A stretch of 64,000 nt of DNA from CAWVSB01 sp046710535. Its GTDB lineage: Bacteria > Pseudomonadota > Gammaproteobacteria > Pseudomonadales > CAWVSB01. How positions within the stretch are numbered: position 1 is the stretch's first letter; the number at the start of each line of letters is the position of its first letter. Shown here one piece after another: positions 7,836-16,660 of this stretch. The stretch lies in assembly GCA_046710535.1 (NCBI GenBank), contig JBKEHH010000004.1:199509-263508 (forward strand). Reading direction: 5' to 3'. The notes under the pieces are model-generated. The model saw nothing but the letters and a program-made list of their open reading frames with translations. It had not been told where the DNA came from and searched no databases. The position numbers and the translations under genes were made by a program.

Positions 7836-9283
7836 TTAAATTAAATTCTCTGGTACCCAAATACCGTGAAAACCAATCGGTACGCGCACCGGAAGTTTCA
7901 CTTTAGCAATGGGCCCTTTACTGATGTCATGTGCATCCAGCACCCACAGATCACTGTTCTGAGTTGATGGCTCGTAGACATAACTGAATACATAACCATC
8001 ATCTTCTGCGCTGCCATCTTGGCGGGTATATATAGTGGCTCGGACGGAGCAACGCCTTTGGGTAGCTCTAACGTTTGTGAGCTGCCACTGTGCAGATCAA
8101 ACTTCATAAAACCTGAGGCGCCGTCATAAGAGATATGGCCATCTTCCATTCGGCTAGTTAGCGAATAGCCGTATTGATAATCCTTGCCCCATAACTCGCG
8201 ATTTATCTGCGGAAATTCCATAGACTGTTCGTTTACACGAGTAACCGACGCTTTACCTGTTTTCATATTAAATGCAAAGCGAGTTAAATAAGCCGGATGA
8301 TTAAAGTCACCAGAGCCCTTTACCCACAGCGCATCGTAACGCGCTGCATCCATAACAATCTCATCACCTTTTTCAAACGCATTCATGGTGTGAAAAACAA
8401 AACAGGTCGGCACATCAAACCATTTCATATCAACGGCGCTACCATTTTTGGGCAACACACCCATACGGCAAACAGCGTCTTCATCCCAGCCACAAGGGAA
8501 CGGATCCATGGTTACTGCTTTATACATTGAGAATAGAACTGGCAGCTCCATAAAGACCACATAATTATCGGTCATCGCAAAGTCGTGCATCATTGCTGGC
8601 CCATTAGTGTCTAAGGGCACCGATTTAATTAGCTCGCCGTTAGCATTGGCCTGATGGTAAGTAAGAAATGGCGCAAATACTCCATAACCAAAAAAGTGCA
8701 TCACGCCTGTGTCAGGCTCAATTTTGGGATGAGCTGTCATCGCTGTTTGCAATTTATTGTCGTAATTCATTACCCCGCGGGTCGACAAATCGGTGGGATC
8801 AATTTCGTAAGCCCAACCGGCTTCACCTAGTGACAATAATTTACCACCATGATGAATTAGCGAGACGTTACTTTCGTTAGCGTTAAGTTCTGGTGGCTTA
8901 AGTAAAATACCGCGCTGTTGTTTTAATAATGGCGTTTGGATATATTTATTTTTATACCATTTAGCGTTGCCGTTTTCAAAATGAACGCCATGCAGCATGC
9001 CATCGCCCATAAAAAAATGTTCGGTCGCGCCGTCCCATGCGTTGGGGCCATTGCGTACATACAAACCATTTAAATCGGCTGGTAAGCTACCTTCTATTAT
9101 TAAGCTCGTTTCGGTGACTTCATTACTAACCGGCGGGTAATTGCCTGTTTTCCAAAACTCAGGGTTGTCTGGCGTATTGTAGCTGTCAGCACAACCGCCC
9201 AATAATGAACTGCTAGAAGCAGCGGCTAAACCCAAGCCCGAATATTGTAGAAACTTTCTGCGATCAATTTTATTAGTAATGAT
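7836..9283 (-). pseudogene. Carotenoid-cleavage-type oxygenase, Tat lipoprotein, frameshifted
   Basis: About 480 aa when restored. Four iron-binding His segments are recognisable: TAHPKIEPDTG, MMHDFAMTD, FVFHTMNAF and, after a frame change, GFHGIW. The frame changes at about 8021-8026 (GGCGGG on the plus strand): the original frame ends in unrelated sequence at 7898, while the other frame continues as RQDGSAEDDGYVFSYVYEP to a stop at 7836-7838. The N-terminus carries a Tat motif (DRRKFLQ) and a lipobox (LLGGC), but no ATG, GTG or TTG precedes it. AGGAG at 9288-9292 points to ATT or ATC at 9278-9283 as start. The family cleaves C=C bonds of carotenoids or stilbenes. Two defects suggest loss of function. 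Confidence 0.8.
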
Positions 9284-9307
9284 TTGACTCCTACAACAAC
9301 TAGGTAA

Positions 9308-9727
9308 TTACATCTTTATTACTGCCATGGTCAACCGACAGACACAGACTTTTTTACCATGATCGCCAACAATATCTATCGCCCAGACCTGTGTAGTGCG
9401 ACCAAGATGAATAGCCGTTGCCGTGGCAGTGACTATGCCTTCACGCACACCACGTAGATGATTGGCATTAATATCTAAACCGACACAGTAATAACCTTCG
9501 GCTGCCGCCATTTGCGCAGCAAAGCTGCCTACAGATTCGGCTAAGGCTACTGAAGCCCCTCCGTTTAATAAGCCCATTGGCTGAATCGTGCGATGATCAA
9601 CGGGCATGGTCGCCTTAACATAGTCATCGCCAATTTCAGTAAATGCCATCCCTGTATGTTCCATCAATGTTCCTTTTGATGTCTCATTCGCTTGCTCGAC
9701 AGTAGGACACATATTCCAAATAGTCAT
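9308..9727 (-). CDS. Hotdog-fold acyl-CoA thioesterase (PaaI/MenI-like)
   Basis: 139 aa, the usual length for this family. The central helix reads LLNGGASVALAES (53-65), with the catalytic acid Glu64; relatives of MenI/YdiI have His where this protein has Asn55. The C-terminal half (HLGRTTQVWAIDIVGDHGKKVC) is typical. It would hydrolyse an aromatic or branched acyl-CoA, releasing CoA. It is 28 bases from the acyl-CoA ligase upstream and 24 from the broken oxygenase downstream, inside the catabolic run. Confidence 0.85.
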   Translation of the reverse strand: MTIWNMCPTVEQANETSKGTLMEHTGMAFTEIGDDYVKATMPVDHRTIQPMGLLNGGASVALAESVGSFAAQMAAAEGYYCVGLDINANHLRGVREGIVTATATAIHLGRTTQVWAIDIVGDHGKKVCVCRLTMAVIKM

Positions 9728-9755
9728 AACTTTTACCTATCTCTTACTTACCTGT

Positions 9756-11375
9756 TTACGATGCGGACATCTGCGCTTTAATGCGTTGGCGTAGTATATC
9801 TTTTTTTACTTTCCCGCTCGCGGTTCTTGGCAAGTCATCTACCAGCTCTATATGTTGCGGCAATTTTTGTTTAGCCAAGCCAGCTTTGCCGGCCAACTCT
9901 ATAATCTGACTAATATCCAATGTGCTACCTGGCACTTGGATAATATACGCACAAACACCCTCGCCTAACCTTTTATGGGGCATAGAGACTACAGCTGCTT
10001 CTTTGATCAAAGGGTTGTCATGCAATACATCTTCTATTTCTTTAGCACTTAAATTCTCACCACCGCGAATAATAATATCTTTTTTACGGTCGGTAATTAA
10101 AATGCCATTGTGTTTGGTGATATGACCGATATCACCGGTGAGAAAGTAGCCATCGCTAGTATGGCTAGCAGCATTCTGCTCTTCATTGGCATAACCCAAC
10201 ATCATACCCGCGCCTTTAACCGCTATCTCACCGTCTTCACCTAGTGGTAATTCAACACCATTGTCATCTAATATTTTTACATCGTAAGCATAAATTTCAC
10301 CGTCAGTTTCAGCTGATAATTTTTGCTGGCCTGACTTTACAAAACCACAAGTAATAACAGGTGTTTCGGTACTGCCATAAACTCTAAATGCAGCACAATT
10401 ATCTAATACCTCGAAACATTGATGTATTAACTGTGGCGGCACCGCAGCTCCGCCACAGGCAAAATAACGCATACTGGGCAAACCAGTATTATGGCGCTGG
10501 GCAGCAGCAATTAATTCGGATAAAAATGGCGTGGCACCAACACTGGCAGTGGCATTAACTTGCTGGATAAATTCAACAGCAGCATCCGCATCCCAGCGTG
10601 GCATCAAAGCCGATTTAACATCGGTTACAAACGGCAACACCATGCCTGATCCGTAACCCGTTATATGAGTAACCGGTGACGGCATTAACATCACATCATT
10701 GGCATCAAGCTCCCAATGGTCTACCGAGTTTTGAATAATACGCGCCAAGGTGTTGTGGCTATGCAACACAGCTTTTGGATCACCAGTGGTGCCCGACGTA
10801 TACAAAATAACCTTAATTGAATTCGGGTCGACAACCGGTAATTGACCAAGATTGACGGGGTCGTTAGCAATCAAATTTTCATAGCGCAACATGCCTTCAT
10901 AATCATTTTCCGCGCGCACGGTGACAATATTCTCTAGGTCAGGTAATTCTGGCTTTAATGTCGCAAACATCGAAGGAAATTCAAGACTGCGAATTTGCTC
11001 GGGAATATAAACAAGCTTGGTACGAGCATCTTTTAAAATAAACCGCAACTCGCGGTCACGATATATAGGAATGATCGGATTATTAATTAAGCCCATCGCC
11101 GATGCGGCAATATCTAACACCACGGCTTCGCGCCAATTAGGCAACTGAAAACTAATAACATCACCTTGCCGTAAGCCTAGATCGATTAAACCGCTAATTA
11201 GTCGTCTGGCTTCATCGGCAATAGAAGCATAAGTAATTGACTCTTCGCCTTCGAGATAAATAGCAACGCCATCAGGGTCGGATTCGGCTTTGCGCCAAGC
11301 GCCAGTGGCAATGGTTAAGTCACACCAAAAACTCCCATCTCTATCAATTCGCTGTTGAGTTAACGGGTTTCTCAT
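9756..11375 (-). CDS. AMP-forming acyl/aryl-CoA ligase
   Basis: 539 aa ANL-superfamily enzyme. Motifs in order: P-loop YTSGTTGDPKAVLHSH (about 190-205), YGSTETP (about 335), LTGDIGHI, DRKKDIIIRGGENLSAKEIE hinge (about 430-450) and the catalytic Lys in PRTASGKVKK near the C-terminus. It activates a carboxylic acid to its CoA thioester via an adenylate. Context (Rieske oxygenase, thiolase-like protein, thioesterase) suggests an aromatic or alicyclic acid from the pathway substrate; cyclohexanecarboxylate-type or fatty acid ligases are the nearest in layout. Confidence 0.9.
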   Translation of the reverse strand: MRNPLTQQRIDRDGSFWCDLTIATGAWRKAESDPDGVAIYLEGEESITYASIADEARRLISGLIDLGLRQGDVISFQLPNWREAVVLDIAASAMGLINNPIIPIYRDRELRFILKDARTKLVYIPEQIRSLEFPSMFATLKPELPDLENIVTVRAENDYEGMLRYENLIANDPVNLGQLPVVDPNSIKVILYTSGTTGDPKAVLHSHNTLARIIQNSVDHWELDANDVMLMPSPVTHITGYGSGMVLPFVTDVKSALMPRWDADAAVEFIQQVNATASVGATPFLSELIAAAQRHNTGLPSMRYFACGGAAVPPQLIHQCFEVLDNCAAFRVYGSTETPVITCGFVKSGQQKLSAETDGEIYAYDVKILDDNGVELPLGEDGEIAVKGAGMMLGYANEEQNAASHTSDGYFLTGDIGHITKHNGILITDRKKDIIIRGGENLSAKEIEDVLHDNPLIKEAAVVSMPHKRLGEGVCAYIIQVPGSTLDISQIIELAGKAGLAKQKLPQHIELVDDLPRTASGKVKKDILRQRIKAQMSAS

Positions 11376-11386
11376 TATTTTTCTCT

Positions 11387-12163
11387 TTAAAGGTCAGACA
11401 GTACGTGGCCGCCATCAACTGTAATTGATGTACCGGTCATATGTGAGCCCGCATTGGATGCCAATAGTAATAACGCACCGTTTAGCTCGTCATAGTTACC
11501 ACTGCGGCGCTGAGGAATTCGTTTAATCAAGGCTTGACCGTCTTCAGTTTTAAACCATTCGTCATTTATTTCAGTACTAAAATAACCAGGACAAATAGCG
11601 TTAACCCGAATATTGTAGCGAGCAAATTCTAGCGCTGTCACTTTAGTGAACTGCACTACACCCGCTTTACTTGCTGCGTAGCTGGTTAACGCTTGTTGGC
11701 AACGCTCTGCCAATATAGAGGCTATATTAACGATACTGCCAGCAACTTTAGCCGTCACTAAACGCTGTCCTGCTTCACGGGTAACGTAAGCAACAGCATT
11801 TAAATTAGTATCAACCACTTGATTCCAATCATCGTCTTCAAGGTTCAACAGCGGCTTAGGAATGGTAATGCCTGCGTTATTAATAACTATATTTACAGTA
11901 CCAAATTCTTTTTCAGCGGCATCAAATGCGTTTTTAATACTCGCAACGTCAGTGACATCTAAAGCAACCGCAAGCGCTTCGCCGCCGTCCGCAATAATTT
12001 CATCAACTGCCGCTTGAATTCTATCTACCCGCCGCGCACCTAATACAACCTTGGCGCCAGCTTGCGCCAGCACTCCGGCAAAGTGGCGACCAAAGCCACT
12101 TGACGCACCGGTGACTAGTGCAACTTTGCCATCGAGTAAAAATGGCTTTAATAAATCGTTCAT
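11387..12163 (-). CDS. SDR-family oxidoreductase
   Basis: 258 aa from the ATG at 12163, preceded by AGGA at 6 bases; a TTG two codons upstream is possible. Motifs: TGASSGFG, NNAG, Ser in NIASILA and YAASK. The C-terminus MTGTSITVDGGHVLSD is typical of FabG-like SDRs. The basic pair ARR after the second strand suggests NADP(H). It may act on a 3-hydroxyacyl-CoA or ketone intermediate. It is 11 bases from the ligase and 16 bases from the Rieske gene, so clearly co-transcribed. Confidence 0.9.
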   Translation of the reverse strand: MNDLLKPFLLDGKVALVTGASSGFGRHFAGVLAQAGAKVVLGARRVDRIQAAVDEIIADGGEALAVALDVTDVASIKNAFDAAEKEFGTVNIVINNAGITIPKPLLNLEDDDWNQVVDTNLNAVAYVTREAGQRLVTAKVAGSIVNIASILAERCQQALTSYAASKAGVVQFTKVTALEFARYNIRVNAICPGYFSTEINDEWFKTEDGQALIKRIPQRRSGNYDELNGALLLLASNAGSHMTGTSITVDGGHVLSDL

Positions 12164-12179
12164 AATCAATCCTGATACT

Positions 12180-13568
12180 TTATTTGGCGTAAACGTATTT
12201 ATCTAATGTTTGATGAAAATGACGGATGCGGCTTTCCTGATAATTAGCCAACACTACTTCACCAGACTGCAAATTTTTCAGACCTTTATGAACCATTTTT
12301 AGATTACTAAAATCTTGATCAAACACTTTGCCTAAACCACCAGCCAAAGGCTCTGCTTCCGAAAACTGTTGGTCTTTATCGAGTTTAATGACGGGCACAT
12401 CAGCGGGCCGCTCCGCGCCTTCAGGAAACCGCATCAAAACAATAATTTCCATTATGCACATATCATGGTTATCACCATAAGGCCTCATCCGATAGGTTAA
12501 GTTTGGATGAAAACCTGCCCACGGTGCAAAGTTTGGAAACAACGAATACAGAATAGAATCCATAATTTCACTTTTAGTACAAAACTCTTTTAAGTCCATA
12601 TCATACTGTTGCCCAAAGGCTTCCATATAATAATTTGCCAACCACTCTCTGGCCGACACGCCTTCTGGCACAGTGACACTTTCGTCTTTACCCAATAAGT
12701 CTGAATTATGCAGCCAGTCATTAACCGTAGTGTCGGAATCAACATTATTTAGATGCGGGCTCACCACACCCATTGGCGAGATGGTACGACTTACATTGTC
12801 TCCCCAAATATCATATTGGGAGTTAGAATCGCCCAAGTAAGTCATGATTTGTGGATGCGTTTGGACTGTGTGGTAAGACTCAATAAAAGCCTCCCAAGCA
12901 ACTTTCCAGTTACACTCAATTATCTTTTCAACATGCATGGCTTTAAATGTGTTCTCTGGCTTCCAGCGCGTAAAGTGCTCGTCCAAAATACCCATATAGC
13001 TTTGCAGGCTTTCTGCCTCTAAATCCATATTAATAAAAACCCAACCACCCCAGGTACTAACCTGCACCTGCGGTAAAGAGAACTCTTCTTCTTTAATATG
13101 AGGAAAATCCCACTGACAAGGAGCACCATTAAAGTCACCGTCTAAACTCCATTTAAAACCGTGGAACGGACATTTAAATTCACGCGCTGTACCACTGTTT
13201 TGACGTAGCTGACGACCTCGGTGCAAGCATGAATTATAAAAGCCTTTTAACTCACTGTTTTCATTACGCGAGACAACAATCGAATACTTGGCAATGTCGT
13301 AAACAAAGTAATCTCCAACCTTGGCAACTTCTGATTCACGACAAACCATTTGCCATGTTTTATTCCACATTTTTTCAACTTCTAAATCGTGAAATTCACG
13401 AGTCAAATACCGATCAGTTGAAATATTTTCAGAGCCCAAATACAAATCAGTGCTTTCGCGTAGAGATGCAGGCACTGCTACGTCTTCTTTATCAAGCATT
13501 GCCTGATAAGACTCACCGTTTGATCTCGCAGCGATTTGTTGTTCTGTCAGTTTTATTGTCTCGCTCAT
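12180..13568 (-). CDS. Rieske aromatic-ring-hydroxylating oxygenase, alpha subunit
   Basis: 462 aa from the ATG at 13568. The Rieske [2Fe-2S] ligands are Cys114, His116, Cys133 and His136 (SCLHRG ... CPFHGF). The catalytic domain has NWKVAWEAFIESYH with iron ligands His233 and His238. The residue bridging the two centres is Glu230-like (ESYH) where naphthalene dioxygenase has Asp. It would hydroxylate an aromatic or alicyclic substrate using electrons from a reductase. No beta subunit, ferredoxin or reductase is found in this window, so partners must be elsewhere. It lies mid-way in the catabolic run. Confidence 0.9.
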   Translation of the reverse strand: MSETIKLTEQQIAARSNGESYQAMLDKEDVAVPASLRESTDLYLGSENISTDRYLTREFHDLEVEKMWNKTWQMVCRESEVAKVGDYFVYDIAKYSIVVSRNENSELKGFYNSCLHRGRQLRQNSGTAREFKCPFHGFKWSLDGDFNGAPCQWDFPHIKEEEFSLPQVQVSTWGGWVFINMDLEAESLQSYMGILDEHFTRWKPENTFKAMHVEKIIECNWKVAWEAFIESYHTVQTHPQIMTYLGDSNSQYDIWGDNVSRTISPMGVVSPHLNNVDSDTTVNDWLHNSDLLGKDESVTVPEGVSAREWLANYYMEAFGQQYDMDLKEFCTKSEIMDSILYSLFPNFAPWAGFHPNLTYRMRPYGDNHDMCIMEIIVLMRFPEGAERPADVPVIKLDKDQQFSEAEPLAGGLGKVFDQDFSNLKMVHKGLKNLQSGEVVLANYQESRIRHFHQTLDKYVYAK

Positions 13569-13637
13569 ATCTTTACCCAATATTAGAGAATTAATTTTTA
13601 TTGTTCGCTTTATAAAACTTCTAAAGTTCTAAGACTG

Positions 13638-14780
13638 CTAACGCTCAAGAATAGTGACTGCACTAATACCCGGCGCACCATACACATGGGTATAACCCAG
13701 CTTAGGGTCGTTAGGCACTTGGCGCTTACCCGCCTGCCCACGTAACTGCAAGCAGGTTTCAAAAACTTGACGCAAGCCGGTTGCGCCAATTGGTTCGCCA
13801 TTAGCCAAGCAGCCGCCATCAGTGTTAATTGGCATAGCGCCGTTAATAGCGGTGGCACCAGAGTCAATTAGCTGCTCTTGCTCGCCGTGTTCACAAAAGT
13901 CGTTTTCAGCCATATGCATTATTTCAGCGCCACTTTCAGTGTCTTGTAACTGCATTACATCAATATCTTTTGGTCCTACACCAGCCTGCTCAAACGCTGC
14001 TTTGGCCGCGTCAACTGTTGGTCCATCAACTTGTTCCAAAGCTTGTGACGGTGCAAATACCTCAAATGATCCATAGCGACGCGATCTAAAAGCGGCCGCT
14101 TTCAAGTAAATTGGTTTGTCAGTGTATTGTTTAGCCTTGTCTGCACGACACAACACAAGGGCCACACCGCCTTCAGCCGGAGCACAAAACATATATTTAG
14201 TTAGCGGATCGCTGACCATTGGTGCATTGGCTATTTCATCAAAACTAATAGGCTGTCTGCGCCATGCATTTTCATTGTGCTCGGCATTGATAAAGGCTTT
14301 TTCTGAAACTTTAGCTAATGCGTCTTTGCTAATACCATGAATATGCATATAGCGCTGTATTTTCATTGCAAAAAACTGAGTGGTTAACATCATGCCAGCT
14401 TCGCCATACCACTCGCCCAAACCTAACGCTTTAGGGTCAGCAGCAAAAGCGCCACGATCGTGCTTATCAAAACCAGCCACCATGCCAATGTCATACTCGC
14501 CAGACTTAATAGCGTTATAGGCAGAAATCAACGAACTGCCGCCGGTTGCACAGCCATTAGCCACATTGATGAACGGCAAGCCCGTTAGGCCCAGCTCGTT
14601 AACTAAAGCGTCGGCACTGCCTGCGCTAGCGCTGCCACCAAAGCCAAATTGCATATCTTTCCATACTACGCCGGCGTCTTTTAATGCTTGGCGCACTGCA
14701 TAGGCACCTTGCTGTAAACCACTAAGCTCAGGCGTGCGGCCAAAACGGTGGATACCGATACCTACAATTGCGACATCCAT
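13638..14780 (-). CDS. Thiolase-like lipid-transfer protein/aldolase subunit
   Basis: 380 aa thiolase fold. Cys77 is present in NGCATGGSS, but the thiolase GHP motif reads GEPIGATG and the C-terminal CxG motif is missing (VYGAPGISAV). This pattern matches the non-thiolytic SCP2/Ltp2-like group. In steroid degraders, Ltp2 pairs with a DUF35 protein to cleave side chains by retro-aldol reaction. Here the start codon overlaps the stop of a DUF35 gene by one base, giving the same pairing. Retro-aldol C-C cleavage of a hydroxyacyl-CoA is therefore the best guess. Confidence 0.85.
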   Translation of the reverse strand: MDVAIVGIGIHRFGRTPELSGLQQGAYAVRQALKDAGVVWKDMQFGFGGSASAGSADALVNELGLTGLPFINVANGCATGGSSLISAYNAIKSGEYDIGMVAGFDKHDRGAFAADPKALGLGEWYGEAGMMLTTQFFAMKIQRYMHIHGISKDALAKVSEKAFINAEHNENAWRRQPISFDEIANAPMVSDPLTKYMFCAPAEGGVALVLCRADKAKQYTDKPIYLKAAAFRSRRYGSFEVFAPSQALEQVDGPTVDAAKAAFEQAGVGPKDIDVMQLQDTESGAEIMHMAENDFCEHGEQEQLIDSGATAINGAMPINTDGGCLANGEPIGATGLRQVFETCLQLRGQAGKRQVPNDPKLGYTHVYGAPGISAVTILER

Positions 14781-15202
14781 TATTTGGCCCCCTTAAATGC
14801 AAAATTAATAATTTCATTGCCATCTTCATGACGGAAAACTTCAAACACTACTTCCATCTCCATGCCAATGGTCAGCTGCTCTGCGGTATTTTCAAGTAGG
14901 CGAGTTTCTACACAAATTGCACCCGGCAACTCTACATAGCCTACTCCGTAAGGCCGAAACGTCTCTGGCGTTTCATCAGAATTATAAGGAGACTTTGGCA
15001 TAAAGCTTTGAATAGTCCAGCTCCATAAAGTACCTTTACGCGGCAACTCTTCAGTTTTAACGTCTTCGCTACCGCAAGCTATGCAGTTAGTTTTCACGGG
15101 GAAATCAGCAATACCACATTGCTGGCAGCGACTACCTAGCAAGGCTGGATTGTCGCTAGACCAAGTAAACAAGCCTTCTTGTATTGGAATTTGTTTAGTC
15201 AT
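14780..15202 (-). CDS. DUF35 Zn-ribbon/OB-fold protein
   Basis: 140 aa. The N-terminal zinc ribbon has Cys26, Cys29, Cys40 and Cys43 (CQQC ... CIAC), followed by an OB-fold domain with GTLWSWTIQSF and PYGVGYVELPG. DUF35 proteins act as partner subunits of thiolase-like enzymes, as in the Ltp2-ChsH2 steroid aldolase. The stop overlaps the start of the thiolase-like gene, supporting a complex. 39 bases separate it from the E3 gene upstream. Confidence 0.9.
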   Translation of the reverse strand: MTKQIPIQEGLFTWSSDNPALLGSRCQQCGIADFPVKTNCIACGSEDVKTEELPRKGTLWSWTIQSFMPKSPYNSDETPETFRPYGVGYVELPGAICVETRLLENTAEQLTIGMEMEVVFEVFRHEDGNEIINFAFKGAK

Positions 15203-15241
15203 TATTCTCTCTGCTAACTATCTGTTTAAACTGCCAACTGA

Positions 15242-16651
15242 CTAACTGTGTATAGCTTTACCATAAGCGTCTAACACCGACTCATGCATTGCTTCTGACA
15301 AAGTCGGATGAGCAAAGACGGTATGCATTAATTCTTCTTCGGTTGTTTCTAGTTTTTGTGCGATCACATAACCTTGAATCAGCTCAGTTACTTCTGCGCC
15401 AATCATGTGTGCCCCTAACAGTTCGTCGGTCTCTTCATCAAAAATAGTTTTGATAAAACCTTCGGTCTCGCCCATAGCTTGGGCTTTGCCCATAGCGCTT
15501 AAATCAAACTTACCAACGCGAATCTTTAGTCCTTCATCGCGGGCTTGCTGCTCAGTTAAACCAACACTAGCAATTTGCGGCGAGCTATAGGTACAGCCAG
15601 GCACGCTTAATGCGTTAAGTGGCTCAATACCTTCAACGCCGGCAATTTTTTCTACACAGATTATTGCCTCATGGCTGGCTTTGTGGGCAAGCCATGGCGG
15701 CTTGGTCATATCGCCAATGGCATAAACACCTTTAACAGTTGTTTGTGACCATTGATCAACGGCTACTTGGCCACGGTCTAGCTCAACACCTAATTTTTCA
15801 AAACCTAAACCCGCAGTATTAGCACTAACACCTACCGCTAATATAACTTTATCAAAGCTTGCTGTTTGTGTTTTGCCATTAGCGTCAGTCCATGTCGCTG
15901 CAGCTTTAGTTTTTTTAACCTCAAGCTGGTCTAACTTTGCGCCAGTATAAAATGTCATGCCGCGTTTTTTAAAACTACTCTCAGCAGCTTTTGATACTTC
16001 AGCATCTTCTTGCGGCAAAATTCGATCTAACATTTCTAACACCACAACGTCGGTGCCAAAACTATTATAAAAACTGGCAAATTCAATGCCGATTGCACCC
16101 GAGCCAACCACTAACAAAGATTTAGGCAGTTTAGTTGGTGTCATCGCCTCTTTGGCAGTCCACACTATTTTCCCATCCGGCTCTAAACCCGGAATCACTC
16201 GTGGGCTAGCACCAGTAGCAAAGATAATATGTGGCGCAGATAACTTAGCGACAGTTTTGTTATCAACATTTACATCAACTAAATCTGCCGTATCGAGTTT
16301 GGCCCAACCAGTAATCACGGTGATGTTGTTTTTCTTCATTAAATAACTGATGCCATCACTTAAGCGCCCAGCTATATCACGGCTGCGCTTAACGATTTTT
16401 TTCATATTAAAACTGGCATCACCAACACTTATGCCATAGTCATCGGCATGTTGAATAGAATGATAAACCTCGGCACTTTTGAGTAAGCTTTTAGTGGGAA
16501 TACAACCCCAGTTTAAGCACACACCACCCATATGCTGGGCTTCAACTATAGCGACATTCATGCCTAACTGAGCGCCACGAATGGCAGCCACATAGCCACC
16601 AGGGCCAGCACCAACTACAACTAAATCAAACTGTTGCGTTTCAATAGCCAC
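15242..16651 (-). CDS. lpdA: Dihydrolipoyl dehydrogenase (E3)
   Basis: 469 aa flavoprotein disulfide reductase of standard length. It has the FAD loop GAGPGGY (14-20), the redox pair Cys45/Cys50 (GGVCLNWGCIPTK), the NAD loop GSGAIGIEFA and the C-terminal active-site HPTLSEAMHE of the partner subunit. It reoxidises the dihydrolipoyl arm of E2 and reduces NAD. It is the third of four complex genes, 9 bases downstream of E2. The complex appears dedicated to this operon. Confidence 0.93.
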   Translation of the reverse strand: MAIETQQFDLVVVGAGPGGYVAAIRGAQLGMNVAIVEAQHMGGVCLNWGCIPTKSLLKSAEVYHSIQHADDYGISVGDASFNMKKIVKRSRDIAGRLSDGISYLMKKNNITVITGWAKLDTADLVDVNVDNKTVAKLSAPHIIFATGASPRVIPGLEPDGKIVWTAKEAMTPTKLPKSLLVVGSGAIGIEFASFYNSFGTDVVVLEMLDRILPQEDAEVSKAAESSFKKRGMTFYTGAKLDQLEVKKTKAAATWTDANGKTQTASFDKVILAVGVSANTAGLGFEKLGVELDRGQVAVDQWSQTTVKGVYAIGDMTKPPWLAHKASHEAIICVEKIAGVEGIEPLNALSVPGCTYSSPQIASVGLTEQQARDEGLKIRVGKFDLSAMGKAQAMGETEGFIKTIFDEETDELLGAHMIGAEVTELIQGYVIAQKLETTEEELMHTVFAHPTLSEAMHESVLDAYGKAIHS

Positions 16652-16660
16652 AACCGCCCC

